Shown here: one piece after another, positions 37,376 to 45,954 of the stretch | Numbering within the stretch: position 1 is the first letter of the stretch | Layout of the letters: every line of letters starts with the position of its first letter | Notes under the pieces: model-generated | Told to the model about the DNA's origin: nothing | What the model saw: only the letters and a program-made list of their open reading frames with translations | The model's database searches: none | Program-made: the position numbers and the translations under genes | Assembly (NCBI RefSeq): GCF_003013405.1 | Contig: NZ_PXZL01000001.1 | Coordinates: 607,250 to 671,249, forward strand | DNA length: 64,000 nucleotides | Direction: 5' to 3' | From: Brevibacillus formosus | GTDB lineage: Bacteria > Bacillota > Bacilli > Brevibacillales > Brevibacillaceae

Positions 37376-37636
37376 ATGGAAGTATTAAAAGTTTCAGCAA
37401 AGTCTAACCCCAATTCCGTTGCTGGTGCCCTTGCCGGAGTTCTTCGTGAACGAGGAGCGGCTGAGATTCAAGCCATTGGCGCTGGGGCGCTTAATCAAGC
37501 TGTGAAGGCAGTAGCAATCGCACGAGGGTTCGTAGCGCCGAGTGGAGTTGACCTCATTTGTATTCCAGCCTTTACCGACATCGTGATTGATGGAGAAGAG
37601 CGAACTGCAATCAAATTAATCGTAGAACCCAGATGA
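37376..37636 (+). CDS. spoVS: Stage V sporulation protein S
   Basis: The small 86-residue SpoVS/Alba-like protein is required for normal sporulation and affects septation. It starts MEVLKVSAKSNPNSVAGALA and is extremely conserved across the family. GGGAGG lies about 9 bases upstream. A sigma-H site precedes it and a terminator follows. Confidence 0.97.
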   Translation: MEVLKVSAKSNPNSVAGALAGVLRERGAAEIQAIGAGALNQAVKAVAIARGFVAPSGVDLICIPAFTDIVIDGEERTAIKLIVEPR

Positions 37637-37659
37637 TACAACTGCAAATGCTTCACCTG

Positions 37660-37692
37660 CCTGTTTGTTCGAAGAATGAACAGGTTTTTTCG
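37660..37692 (+). terminator. Terminator after spoVS
   Basis: CCTGTTTGTTC pairs with GAATGAACAGG with two mismatches, followed by TTTTTT. Confidence 0.7.
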
Positions 37693-37744
37693 TTTGTCCA
37701 GAAGCATGACCTCCGAGGTTATCGAAGAGAAGGAGCATTTCCAT

Positions 37745-38564
37745 ATGAAAATCTTTGATGCGCATTGCGATGACTTTTATAAAGAAGACAAGCATACATT
37801 CTGGTTTTACCGCTCTTGAAAAAGGGAATGTAGACATACAAGTGCTTGCCTGTTTTGTCCCTTCTCAGGTGCCGTTTTGACGGCGTTTTCATACAGTACT
37901 AGAAATGATCGATATTTTTTATCAAAAGGTGGCGAGTGATAAGTTCCGCCCCCATTTTCACAAAGGGAGATTTGGCAGAATGCGTATTAAAGGGACAGAA
38001 AGGGGCTATTCTGTTTGTAGAAGGCGCGCATGCATTAGAAGAGAGCCTCGTTCAGCTACGTACGTGGTTCCGGCTTGGCGAACGAGGCATGACGCTGACC
38101 TAGAATCATGTCAATGCCCTAGCGAGTGGAAATGGAGATCCGAATCCAGGTGGACTTACTTCATTTGGACGAGAAGTGCTGATCCGGGATTCTGGGATGT
38201 ACTAGAATACTCGAGAGCCCCAGTGATCGCTTCACACTCGAGCGTAAGAGGCATATGCAATCACTCTCGCAATTTGACGGACGAGCAAATTCGAGCGTTA
38301 ATCGCCAATGATGGAGCGATCGGCTTGACGTTTGTAGACTTCTTTACCGTATCGGAGAAGCGTAAGGTCTGGATCGATGACTTGTTGCGCCACTTGGATC
38401 ACATCTGCGCATTGGGTGGCGTAGACCACGTACGTTTTGGCTCCGATTTCGATGGGATTACCGAGACGTTTGGAGACATGGCATCCGCAGCAGATTACTC
38501 CCAGTTACTAGAAGCTTTGTTAAAACGTTATAAAGAGGCGGAAGTATTGAAATTTGTGCAATGA
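37745..38564 (+). pseudogene. Decayed membrane dipeptidase (peptidase M19)
   Basis: The region starts well: GAAGGAG is followed by ATG 37745 coding MKIFDAHCDDFYKEDK, an M19 N-terminus with the HxD zinc motif. The frame then stops at a TGA after about 24 codons. M19-like sequence reappears in other frames: GNVDIQVLACFVPSQV near 37.83k, then VLKGQKGAILFVEGAHALEE and RGMTLT-stop-NHVNALASGNGD near 38.0-38.15k, where TAG replaces an expected Trp codon. The last part is open (VIASHSSVRGICNHSRNLTD, DHVRFGSDFDGI). At least two frameshifts and two stops make a functional enzyme very unlikely. Confidence 0.85.
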
Positions 38565-38570
38565 AATTGG

Positions 38571-38598
38571 TTGCGTGTTTTCGGAAACGTGCTACAAT
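38571..38598 (+). promoter_or_regulatory. Promoter P1 upstream of korA
   Basis: TTGCGT (38571-38576) and TACAAT (38593-38598) are 16 bases apart. This would give a leader of about 190 bases. Confidence 0.5.
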
Positions 38599-38669
38599 AA
38601 AGCATGAGGATATTAATGTACCAAGTTCAACATTAAAATTCAGGTCAAAAGTAAGTTGAGTAAAAGCAC

Positions 38670-38698
38670 TTGCAATTTGACATGGACAGGACTACAAT
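38670..38698 (+). promoter_or_regulatory. Promoter P2 upstream of korA
   Basis: TTGCAA (38670-38675) and TACAAT (38693-38698) are 17 bases apart. It is a second start site about 100 bases downstream of P1. Confidence 0.55.
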
Positions 38699-38793
38699 TG
38701 TTACTGTCTATGCACAGAAATGTCACATCTTATCAGTCTTTTCAAGGTGTGATAGGCAGCTTTTCTCACAGTCACTGAAAGGGTGGAATCTGA

Positions 38794-40572
38794 ATGATTA
38801 GTCAACTTTCCTGGAAAGTTGGAGGACAGCAAGGGGAGGGCATCGAGAGTACTGGTGAGATTTTCTCGATGGCGATGAACCGGATGGGGTACCATCTGTA
38901 TAGCTACCGTCACTTCTCTTCCCGTATTAAGGGTGGACACACGAACAATAAAATTCGCGTGAGCACAACGCCAATGCGTGCGATCTCTGACGATCTGGAC
39001 ATTCTCGTAGCGTTTGACCAAGAGACGATCGATTTCAATGCGCATGAGCTTCGTGAAGGCGGTATCATTATCGCGGATGCGAAATTTAATCCAAAGTTGC
39101 CGGACGGCTTGAAGCCTGTTCGCTTCTTCACTGTACCACTGACTGAGATCGCTGATGAGCTGGGAACTTCCCTGATGAAAAACATGGTGTCGATTGGTGC
39201 TTCCAGTGCCATCCTCGGCATTTCAGTGGAAAGCTACCGTCCCATCGTTGAAGATATGTTCCTCCGCAAGGGCGAAAAAGTGGTTGAAAAGAACATGGAT
39301 GCCATTCGCCGCGGTTTTGATTTTGTAAATGAATTGACTGGTGGTCAACTGCCTGAGTTCCAAATGGAAAAGGCTGACCCACAAAAACAACTGTTCCTCA
39401 TCGGTAACGATGCGATCGCTCTGGGTGCTGTAGCAGCAGGCTGCCGTTTCATGCCAGCTTACCCGATCACACCTGCTTCCGAGGTAATGGAATACTTGAT
39501 TAAAAAGCTGCCTAAATTGGGCGGTACGGTTATCCAAACAGAAGACGAGATTGCTGCTGTAACAATGGCAATCGGTGCTAACTTCGCAGGTGCTCGTTCC
39601 TTGACTGCTTCTGCAGGTCCTGGTCTGTCCCTGATGATGGAAGCAATCGGTCTGGCTGGTATCACGGAACAACCAGTTGTAATCGTGAACACACAGCGTG
39701 GTGGCCCATCTACCGGTATGCCTACCAAAATCGAGCAATCCGATGTGAATGCTATGATCTATGGTACACATGGTGACATTCCAAAAGTAGTTATCGCACC
39801 AAGCACAGTAGAAGAGTGCTTCTACGATGCAGTTGAGGCGTTTAACATTGCGGAAGAATACCAATTGCCTGTTATCCTGATGACAGACTTGACACTGTCC
39901 TTGGGCAAACAAACAGTAACTCCATTTGACTACAGCAAAGTAGAAATCCGTCGCGGAAAACTGCTTGCTGGACAAGAATTGCCAGAAAAAGAGCAAAACG
40001 ACCTGTTCAAACGTTATGAAGTAACAGAAGACGGCGTTTCTCCTCGTGTTATTCCTGGTCAAAAATACGGACTGCACCACGTAACTGGTGTTGAGCATGA
40101 TCAAACGGGTCGTCCATCTGAGAATGCTGCAAACCGTATTCAACAAATGGATAAACGTATGCGCAAAATGGAAGGCGTCCTGAAAAACTTCAAAGGCGCT
40201 GTAACAGCAGATGCTCCTCACGCTGATGCGGATGTTCTGGTTGTGGGTATCAACTCCACAATTGGTACGATTCAAGAAGCAAAAGGCCGTCTGGAACAAG
40301 AGGGAATCAAAGTAAACCATGCACAAATCCGTTTGCTGCATCCGTTCCCAACTGAAGAAATCAAAGCACTCGTAGACAAAGCGAAGAAAGTCGTTGTTGT
40401 TGAGCACAACATCCAAGCTCAAGTAACAAACCTGCTCAAACAACACGTTGGAAACGCTGAAAAAATCGAATCCGTGCTTAAATATGACGGTAACCCATTC
40501 CTGCCGAAGGAAATCTATGCTGAAGTGAAGGAGCTGGTAAAACATGGCGACTATGAAAGAGTTTCGAAATAA
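38794..40572 (+). CDS. korA: 2-oxoacid:ferredoxin oxidoreductase, fused gamma-alpha subunit
   Basis: It oxidatively decarboxylates a 2-oxoacid, probably 2-oxoglutarate, to the acyl-CoA and passes electrons to ferredoxin. Residues about 1-190 form the gamma domain (KVGGQQGEGIESTGEIF). The rest is the alpha pyrimidine-binding domain with AYPITPASEVMEYL and TASAGPGLSLMMEA. The length is 592 residues. GAAAGGGTGG precedes the ATG. It overlaps korB by 29 bases. No ferredoxin or delta-subunit gene is adjacent. Confidence 0.92.
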   Translation: MISQLSWKVGGQQGEGIESTGEIFSMAMNRMGYHLYSYRHFSSRIKGGHTNNKIRVSTTPMRAISDDLDILVAFDQETIDFNAHELREGGIIIADAKFNPKLPDGLKPVRFFTVPLTEIADELGTSLMKNMVSIGASSAILGISVESYRPIVEDMFLRKGEKVVEKNMDAIRRGFDFVNELTGGQLPEFQMEKADPQKQLFLIGNDAIALGAVAAGCRFMPAYPITPASEVMEYLIKKLPKLGGTVIQTEDEIAAVTMAIGANFAGARSLTASAGPGLSLMMEAIGLAGITEQPVVIVNTQRGGPSTGMPTKIEQSDVNAMIYGTHGDIPKVVIAPSTVEECFYDAVEAFNIAEEYQLPVILMTDLTLSLGKQTVTPFDYSKVEIRRGKLLAGQELPEKEQNDLFKRYEVTEDGVSPRVIPGQKYGLHHVTGVEHDQTGRPSENAANRIQQMDKRMRKMEGVLKNFKGAVTADAPHADADVLVVGINSTIGTIQEAKGRLEQEGIKVNHAQIRLLHPFPTEEIKALVDKAKKVVVVEHNIQAQVTNLLKQHVGNAEKIESVLKYDGNPFLPKEIYAEVKELVKHGDYERVSK

Positions 40573-41410
40573 CGTTAAGCCAAACTGGTGCCCAGGCTGT
40601 GGAGACTTCTCCATCCAAGCGGCTATTCAACGCGCCGCAGCAAACGTAGGCCTGGAACCGGAAAATCTGGCGGTTGTTTCCGGTATCGGTTGCTCTGGTC
40701 GTATTTCCGGCTACATCAACTGCTATGGTTTCCACGGTATTCACGGACGTTCCCTGCCAATCGCACAAGGTGTGAAAATGGCGAACCGCGAGCTGACAGT
40801 TATCGCAGCAGGTGGTGACGGGGATGGTTTCGCGATCGGTATGGGCCATACTGTACACGCTATCCGTCGTAACATGAACATCACGTACATCGTAATGGAT
40901 AACCAAATCTACGGTCTGACAAAAGGTCAAACCTCCCCGCGTTCTGCGACTGGTTTCGTGACCAAGTCTACACCGGCAGGTTCCATCGAGTCCTCCATTT
41001 CTCCAGTTGAACTGGCGCTGTCTGTAGGTGCGACATTCGTTGCTCAATCCTTCTCCAGCGATCTGAAGGGCTTGACTGAACTGATCGAAAAAGGTATCCA
41101 ACACGAAGGCTTCTCCTTGATCAACGTATTCAGCCCTTGTGTGACCTACAACAAGGTAAACACGTACGACTGGTTCAAAGAGAACATCGTACCAGTAGAC
41201 ACGATCGAAGGATACGATCCACATGACCGTATCAAAGCAATGTCTACCTCTATGCAACACAAAGGCCTGATTACAGGTCTGATCTACCAAAATACTGAGC
41301 AAAAACCTTACGAAGCTCTCGTAAATGGCTTCAAAGAAGAAGGTTTGGCTAACCAAGACATTCGTTTGTCTGAAGAAGACTTCGAAAAATTGGTTAAAGA
41401 ATTTGCTTAA
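40544..41410 (+). CDS. korB: 2-oxoacid:ferredoxin oxidoreductase beta subunit
   Basis: The thiamine-diphosphate-binding subunit has 288 residues. NWCPGCGDFSIQAAI contains the CxxC cluster-type motif and GGDGDGFAIGMGH with VMDNQIYGLTKGQ forms the ThDP/Mg site. A further cluster cysteine lies in SGIGCSGRISGY. ATG 40544 or 40553 could start it, both inside korA, so the subunits are coupled. A strong bidirectional terminator follows. Confidence 0.94.
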   Translation: MATMKEFRNNVKPNWCPGCGDFSIQAAIQRAAANVGLEPENLAVVSGIGCSGRISGYINCYGFHGIHGRSLPIAQGVKMANRELTVIAAGGDGDGFAIGMGHTVHAIRRNMNITYIVMDNQIYGLTKGQTSPRSATGFVTKSTPAGSIESSISPVELALSVGATFVAQSFSSDLKGLTELIEKGIQHEGFSLINVFSPCVTYNKVNTYDWFKENIVPVDTIEGYDPHDRIKAMSTSMQHKGLITGLIYQNTEQKPYEALVNGFKEEGLANQDIRLSEEDFEKLVKEFA

Positions 41411-41423
41411 GTTTGATAGAGTG

Positions 41424-41456
41424 AAAAACCTCTCCTTAACGGGAGAGGTTTTTTTG
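41424..41456. terminator. Bidirectional terminator between korB and the YkvI-like gene
   Basis: AAAACCTCTCC and GGGAGAGGTTTT form a strong stem with T runs on both strands, serving the two convergent genes. Confidence 0.92.
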
Positions 41457-42491
41457 TTACAGGCGATCGCGCCACTGCCTGTACACGAGCATGACAAGGA
41501 AAAAGACAACCAATTGACCGAAGAGTGGATACAGGAAACGGAGAAGCGCGCTAAACCCGATAAAACTGATCGAATAGCAAATGAGCAAAATTCCGAGTAT
41601 AATAGTCGGACCTCGAAGGGGGATAACTTGTCTAATCTGTTGGGCTAGACCAAATACGTTTGCCACAAGAGTCGAGAAAATTTCGGCATATACCAATAGG
41701 GAGAACAAAAAGGGAATAGTTGGTCCCAAGTCTTGCAGCACAGCGATCATGGGCATTTCCGCGTGATGGATTCCCGGCATTTTTACAGACAGAGAAGCGT
41801 AAGCGAGCAAGAGCAGAAGGCCGATTCCCAAGCCTCCTATGATTCCCCCCAGAATGAGAGGCTTCTCGCTTGTACTCTGTCTGCCCATCGGAATCAAAAC
41901 CGCTTGTGTAAGTGTGACATTTAAGGCAACATAATAAAAGGGAGAGCTAAGCCACGCCCAAGGCCGTAACGATTCAACGACGACACCCGTATCTAACCAT
42001 GGCTTCGTATAAAGGAAGACAAGTACAGTAAAGCCAATGAGCATCGGTACAAAAATGCTGTTCACGTGATGGATGGCGAACAGCCCTTTTTTCGTCACGA
42101 AAAAAATCAAAATCATGCTAAACCAAATGCCGATTTGGGGGGATAATCGAAAAGACTCCCAAAAAATCGCACCGGTAGCAGCGAGCATGACGGAGGTAGT
42201 GCCTAGCAATACGGTTAGAAGCAAAGTATTAAATACAGTGCCAAACGGATGCCCAAATAAATAGGTGCTGACCTCTTGATAGGAATCGGCCTGAATCCGA
42301 TAGGCAATCAGCATGACGCGGATGCCGGCCCAAATAAACAGCGTCGTCGCCAGAATGATGCCAACTAAGCCTTGTGTTCCATATTGAACAAAGAACTCTA
42401 CAATTTCTTTGCCTGAGGCAAAACCAGCTCCTACGACTGTCCCAATATACGTAAAAGCGATCTGCCATGCGGCTCTCCATGTTCCTTGCAT
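41457..42491 (-). CDS. YkvI-like multi-pass membrane protein
   Basis: The 344-residue product has about ten hydrophobic helices and begins with WQIAFTYIGTVVGAGFASGK, a signature shared by YkvI-type proteins distantly related to amino-acid/cation transporters. The substrate is unknown. GGAGGTCTGAG precedes the start on the minus strand. It is divergent from the MBL-fold gene with about 50 bases between starts and convergent with korB. Confidence 0.8.
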   Translation of the reverse strand: MQGTWRAAWQIAFTYIGTVVGAGFASGKEIVEFFVQYGTQGLVGIILATTLFIWAGIRVMLIAYRIQADSYQEVSTYLFGHPFGTVFNTLLLTVLLGTTSVMLAATGAIFWESFRLSPQIGIWFSMILIFFVTKKGLFAIHHVNSIFVPMLIGFTVLVFLYTKPWLDTGVVVESLRPWAWLSSPFYYVALNVTLTQAVLIPMGRQSTSEKPLILGGIIGGLGIGLLLLLAYASLSVKMPGIHHAEMPMIAVLQDLGPTIPFLFSLLVYAEIFSTLVANVFGLAQQIRQVIPLRGPTIILGILLICYSISFIGFSALLRFLYPLFGQLVVFFLVMLVYRQWRDRL

Positions 42492-42544
42492 CTCAGACCT
42501 CCTGTCCCACCTTATTCCATCCTATGAGAGGGAGTGAACCGAAT

Positions 42545-43294
42545 ATGCGCGTTACCGTGTTAGGCTATCAATCTCCTTATCCTGGCCCAGGGGGTGCTAC
42601 TCCTGGTTACCTGATTGAGACAGAGCGTGTCAAAATTCTTCTCGACTGCGGCAGCGGTGTTCTTGCGCAGCTAGGCAAGCATTTACCCATTTTTGAGCTG
42701 GATGCCATGCTCTTATCTCACTATCATCATGATCATGTTGCGGATGTAGGAGTGATGCAGTACGGTTTGATGGTTCATCAGTTATTTGGCCAAAGACCTG
42801 CCGACAAGCCGCTTCCGATCTACGCTCCTGGGCTGCCAGTTGTCAATGCTCAGACATTGGTGTATCGAGAAGCGACCACCTTTACCCCAATCACCGAAGA
42901 AACGTCTGTAACCATTGGGGACGTCGCGATTACTTTTTTACGGACAGACCATGGTGACGGTGATCCATGCTACGCCATGCGCTTAGAAGCAAACGGACGC
43001 GTTCTCGTATACGGAGCTGACAGTGGACCAGGGACAGCTTGGAAGGGCTTTGCAAGTCAAGCGGATTTGTTTATTTGCGAGGGGACTTATCTGGATTACA
43101 ATTTACCAGCCAAGCCAAATGGGCACCTGTCTGTTCGCCAAGCGGCAGAATTGGCACAATCCCTATCGTGCCGTTCTTTATTAGTTACGCATTTGTTTTA
43201 CGGCTATGATGAGTCGCAGGTAATCGCAGAGGCGAATGCCTTTGTCGCAGGTCCAGTTTATGCCGCACGCATCGGTCTGCAAATCGATTTATAA
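42545..43294 (+). CDS. MBL-fold metallo-hydrolase (YhfI-type)
   Basis: The 249-residue metallo-beta-lactamase-fold hydrolase has the metal motif LSHYHHDHVADVG and later ligands in RTDHGDGDP, YGADSGPG and VTHLFYGYD. It resembles B. subtilis YhfI and RNase Z relatives. ATG 42545 has GAGGGAGTG upstream. The substrate is unknown. Confidence 0.85.
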   Translation: MRVTVLGYQSPYPGPGGATPGYLIETERVKILLDCGSGVLAQLGKHLPIFELDAMLLSHYHHDHVADVGVMQYGLMVHQLFGQRPADKPLPIYAPGLPVVNAQTLVYREATTFTPITEETSVTIGDVAITFLRTDHGDGDPCYAMRLEANGRVLVYGADSGPGTAWKGFASQADLFICEGTYLDYNLPAKPNGHLSVRQAAELAQSLSCRSLLVTHLFYGYDESQVIAEANAFVAGPVYAARIGLQIDL

Positions 43295-43327
43295 CGTTGT
43301 TTGTGTACATAGAGAGGAGAGTTGACT

Positions 43328-43888
43328 TTGTTTCCAAATGTATTAGAAGTCGCACGCAAGTTAATCCGTGAACGCGTACAAGCAGGAGAAACAGTGGTAG
43401 ACGCCACGATGGGGAATGGAAATGACACCTTATTTCTTGCGCAATTGGTGCAAGAAGAAGGGAAAGTAATCGCCTTCGATATCCAGCCACAGGCGATCGA
43501 GAAAACGCGAGAGAGACTTGAGAGAGAAGGTCTGGCAAACAGGGTAGAAATGAAGCTCGCCAGTCATGAGGAAATTGACAAGCTGGAGATTAGTGCCGCG
43601 GCGATCATGTTTAATTTGGGTTATTTGCCGGGTGGAGACAAAGAAATCACCACACAAGCGAGCAGTACCATTCAGGCGATTCAATCAGGGTTGAGGGTGC
43701 TCAGACCAGGGGGAATCATGACAGTCATGATTTATTGGGGGCACCCGGCGGGAGAGACCGAAAAAGAGGCAGTGGAAGCATTTTGCCACGAGCTAAGTCA
43801 ATTAGATTACTTGGTTTTAAAATACCAATATATCAATCAGCAAAACCAAGCACCATTTTTACTGGCTATCGAACGCAGGGGACAATAA
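43328..43888 (+). CDS. Class I SAM-dependent methyltransferase, MnmM/YtqB-like
   Basis: The Rossmann methyltransferase has 186 residues with SAM motif VVDATMGNGNDTLFLAQL and the motif IMFNLGYLPGGDKEITT. These resemble YtqB, recently assigned as MnmM, which methylates the tRNA wobble uridine aminomethyl group. TTG 43328 has GAGGAGAG 8 bases upstream; the TTG at 43322 is too close to it. The substrate assignment is by family resemblance only. Confidence 0.75.
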   Translation: MFPNVLEVARKLIRERVQAGETVVDATMGNGNDTLFLAQLVQEEGKVIAFDIQPQAIEKTRERLEREGLANRVEMKLASHEEIDKLEISAAAIMFNLGYLPGGDKEITTQASSTIQAIQSGLRVLRPGGIMTVMIYWGHPAGETEKEAVEAFCHELSQLDYLVLKYQYINQQNQAPFLLAIERRGQ

Positions 43889-43991
43889 AAAGAACGCAAC
43901 GCGATCCTTTCCCGGGCAAGCGCAGCATCCGACATATTCCTATGAGAAAGCAATATTTTGTCGGGTCGCCGACAGGTGTACAAAAATAGGC

Positions 43992-44021
43992 ACGCTCTTG
44001 CCCTTTCTGGCACATACCCTA
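43992..44021 (+). promoter_or_regulatory. Possible sigma-K promoter for the YheC/D gene
   Basis: CATACCCTA (44013-44021) matches the sigma-K -10 CATAnnnTA exactly. A -35 AC at 43992-43993 is 19 bases away, about 2 more than usual, so the match is partial. Confidence 0.35.
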
Positions 44022-44050
44022 TGTAGAGCAATGTGGCAAGGGGGATCTAC

Positions 44051-45151
44051 GTGGACAGAATCGGGATAATGTTGGATTGGGCCCTTATGGAGAAAGGAAT
44101 TCATGGCATCAAGTCATATGAGCGTCTGCCTTATTATGTCGAAATCGGTAAAGAGCTTGGATTGGAGCCTGTTTTTTTCCATCCGCGGCATGTGAAGCCA
44201 GGAGATGAGCGGGTCAAGGGATATTTTTGGAACGGAAGCCGACTCGTTTCACAACTGGTTTCAGTCCCGCGAGTCATCCACAATCGTGTTTTGACAGGGG
44301 ATTCAAAAGCACGGAATGTCATTCGAAGATTGAGCCAAAAGAAGACAGTATTTAACGGCTTGGTTGTACGAGATAAGAGAAAAGTACATCAGATGCTCTG
44401 GAAAAACGAACAGATTCGCAGCTATCTGCCCCATACAGTGCCTTATTCCATGGAGCAGTTGCGGCTGTTCTTGGATAAATACCAGGTGGTGTACGTCAAG
44501 CCTTCAATTGGATCTGTTGGAATTGGAGTAGCACGTATTGAACGGCACGGAGGCAATTATCACTTCATTGCATCGAAAAAACGTCAGATCTTATCTCATT
44601 CGCAGATACTCTCCACGGTGCGACGTTGGGTCGGTAACAAAAGATTTTTGATCCAGCGCGGAATTCCTTTGGCACGTTATGGAGGCAAAACGTTTGATAT
44701 TCGTGTTTCGGTGCAGAAAAACAAAGAGAAGCAGTGGACAGTTAGCGGGATGGTTGCCAAGGTCGCCAATAAGAAAAACAAGCTCAGCAATCTCTCGCGT
44801 GGTGGGACAGCAGTACCTTTTGCGGAAGCTTTGGCACCGATTTTTCCTGAGGTAAAACAACAACAAGCGGTCATGGAAAGAGTAGGCATTGCGGCGGTGG
44901 AAATTGCGAAGCAGTACGGTCGGCATTTTTCATCACTAGCAGACTTGGGGATGGATATGGGAATTGACGAGCGAGGCAATCCGTATTTAATTGAAGTCAA
45001 TGTGCGTGATCAACGCTATTCTTTTTTCAAAGCAGGAGAGAAGGCGATGTTTAAACAAACGTACCGTCATCCACTGGAGTATGCCCAGACATTGCTCGCG
45101 GAAAAAAAGAAACGGAAACATCAGCTTCTAGCGCCGGGCCAATTGGTTTAA
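44051..45151 (+). CDS. YheC/YheD family ATP-grasp protein, spore-coat associated type
   Basis: The 366-residue product resembles B. subtilis YheC/YheD, ATP-grasp-like proteins linked to the spore coat. The N-terminus is MDRIGIMLDWALMEKGIHGI, and ATP-grasp features include VYVKPSIGSVGIGVARIE and LIEVNVRDQRYSFFKAGE. GTG 44051 lies 6 bases after AAGGGGG; the GTG at 44033 has a poorer site. Whether it ligates a substrate is unknown. A sigma-K-like -10 lies upstream. Confidence 0.78.
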   Translation: MDRIGIMLDWALMEKGIHGIKSYERLPYYVEIGKELGLEPVFFHPRHVKPGDERVKGYFWNGSRLVSQLVSVPRVIHNRVLTGDSKARNVIRRLSQKKTVFNGLVVRDKRKVHQMLWKNEQIRSYLPHTVPYSMEQLRLFLDKYQVVYVKPSIGSVGIGVARIERHGGNYHFIASKKRQILSHSQILSTVRRWVGNKRFLIQRGIPLARYGGKTFDIRVSVQKNKEKQWTVSGMVAKVANKKNKLSNLSRGGTAVPFAEALAPIFPEVKQQQAVMERVGIAAVEIAKQYGRHFSSLADLGMDMGIDERGNPYLIEVNVRDQRYSFFKAGEKAMFKQTYRHPLEYAQTLLAEKKKRKHQLLAPGQLV

Positions 45152-45172
45152 GGAAGAACGCAGAAGAATTTG

Positions 45173-45205
45173 AAAAAGACGGTGGCATTTATTGCCCCGT
45201 CTTTT
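45173..45205. terminator. Bidirectional terminator after the YheC/D gene
   Basis: AAAAGACGG-TGGCA and TGCC-CCGTCTTTT pair across a short loop with T runs on both strands. It also serves the convergent CBS-domain gene. Confidence 0.85.
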
Positions 45206-45218
45206 CGTATACGGTGAT

Positions 45219-45689
45219 CTACGATTCTGCCGGCTGTTGTTGGTCAGCCAAAGGAAAGGGCAGATTGCGAAAGTGACGATATACCAAAGCCAAAATCGAT
45301 TTTCGAGTCAAAATTCCTTGGAAATAGTGCTCGTCGTCTTCTATACAGACAAAAGGGTGATTAATGGACACTTCTAATGCTTTCAAAAATTCATCGGTGT
45401 CACGCAATCGAGGGACCTTCGTATCCATTACATCATCTACAATATGTTCGGACATACGCTCAGTCTCGAAGCGCTCCAAACCAAGAGTTTTATTCATGAT
45501 CATATTCGTGCTGATTAACCCATGCAAACGATACTGATGATCCAGTACAGGAACGGCTGAATAACCAGACTTGATTAGGACTAGCAGGGCGTGCTCAAGC
45601 GAATTACCTAGCTGCACATGTGCGACCTTTGTGGACGCGATTATGAGATCTTTGATCGGAATATGTAACAAAGGGATCTCTTGATTCAT
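45219..45689 (-). CDS. CBS-domain protein, CbpB/DarB (YkuL)-like
   Basis: Two CBS domains make up the 156 residues (GYSAVPVLDHQYRLHGLIST and HPFVCIEDDEHYFQGILTRK). Order and length match B. subtilis DarB/YkuL and Listeria CbpB, cyclic-di-AMP receptors that modulate the (p)ppGpp synthetase. AAGGTGG precedes the ATG on the minus strand. The ligand is inferred from family only. Confidence 0.75.
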   Translation of the reverse strand: MNQEIPLLHIPIKDLIIASTKVAHVQLGNSLEHALLVLIKSGYSAVPVLDHQYRLHGLISTNMIMNKTLGLERFETERMSEHIVDDVMDTKVPRLRDTDEFLKALEVSINHPFVCIEDDEHYFQGILTRKSILALVYRHFRNLPFPLADQQQPAES

Positions 45690-45834
45690 TCAGATCCACC
45701 ACCTTTTCTTTCTGTCTTCTAAAGCAGTAAGAACTGCCTGTGGTCCCCTTCTATGATACCGTAAGAGAGGTACAAACGGTAGGGCTACATTTAGAAAACT
45801 TGGCGTTGCCAAGGCTTTGGAGGGGCTTAAAACG

Positions 45835-45861
45835 AAAAAAGCCCGGCAGTTACGCCAGGCA
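45835..45861 (-). terminator. Terminator for the acyltransferase gene (minus strand)
   Basis: Read on the minus strand, GCCTGGC and GCCGGGC form a 7-bp stem followed by TTTTTT. It lies about 95 bases past the stop at 45955. The rest of 45690-45954 shows no gene. Confidence 0.65.
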
Positions 45862-45954
45862 AGTAATCGAGGTGTGGAACAATCGTCCCTAGTTCTAGTA
45901 TGCGAGATCCTGATGTTTTTTACATTAGGAGCTTAGAGGAAACCAGTTCCTCCC

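Noticed and set aside
39223..40614. A 463-codon minus-strand frame opposite korA
   Set aside because: It is fully antisense to a confident gene and codes for Cys/Phe/His-rich text typical of shadow frames.
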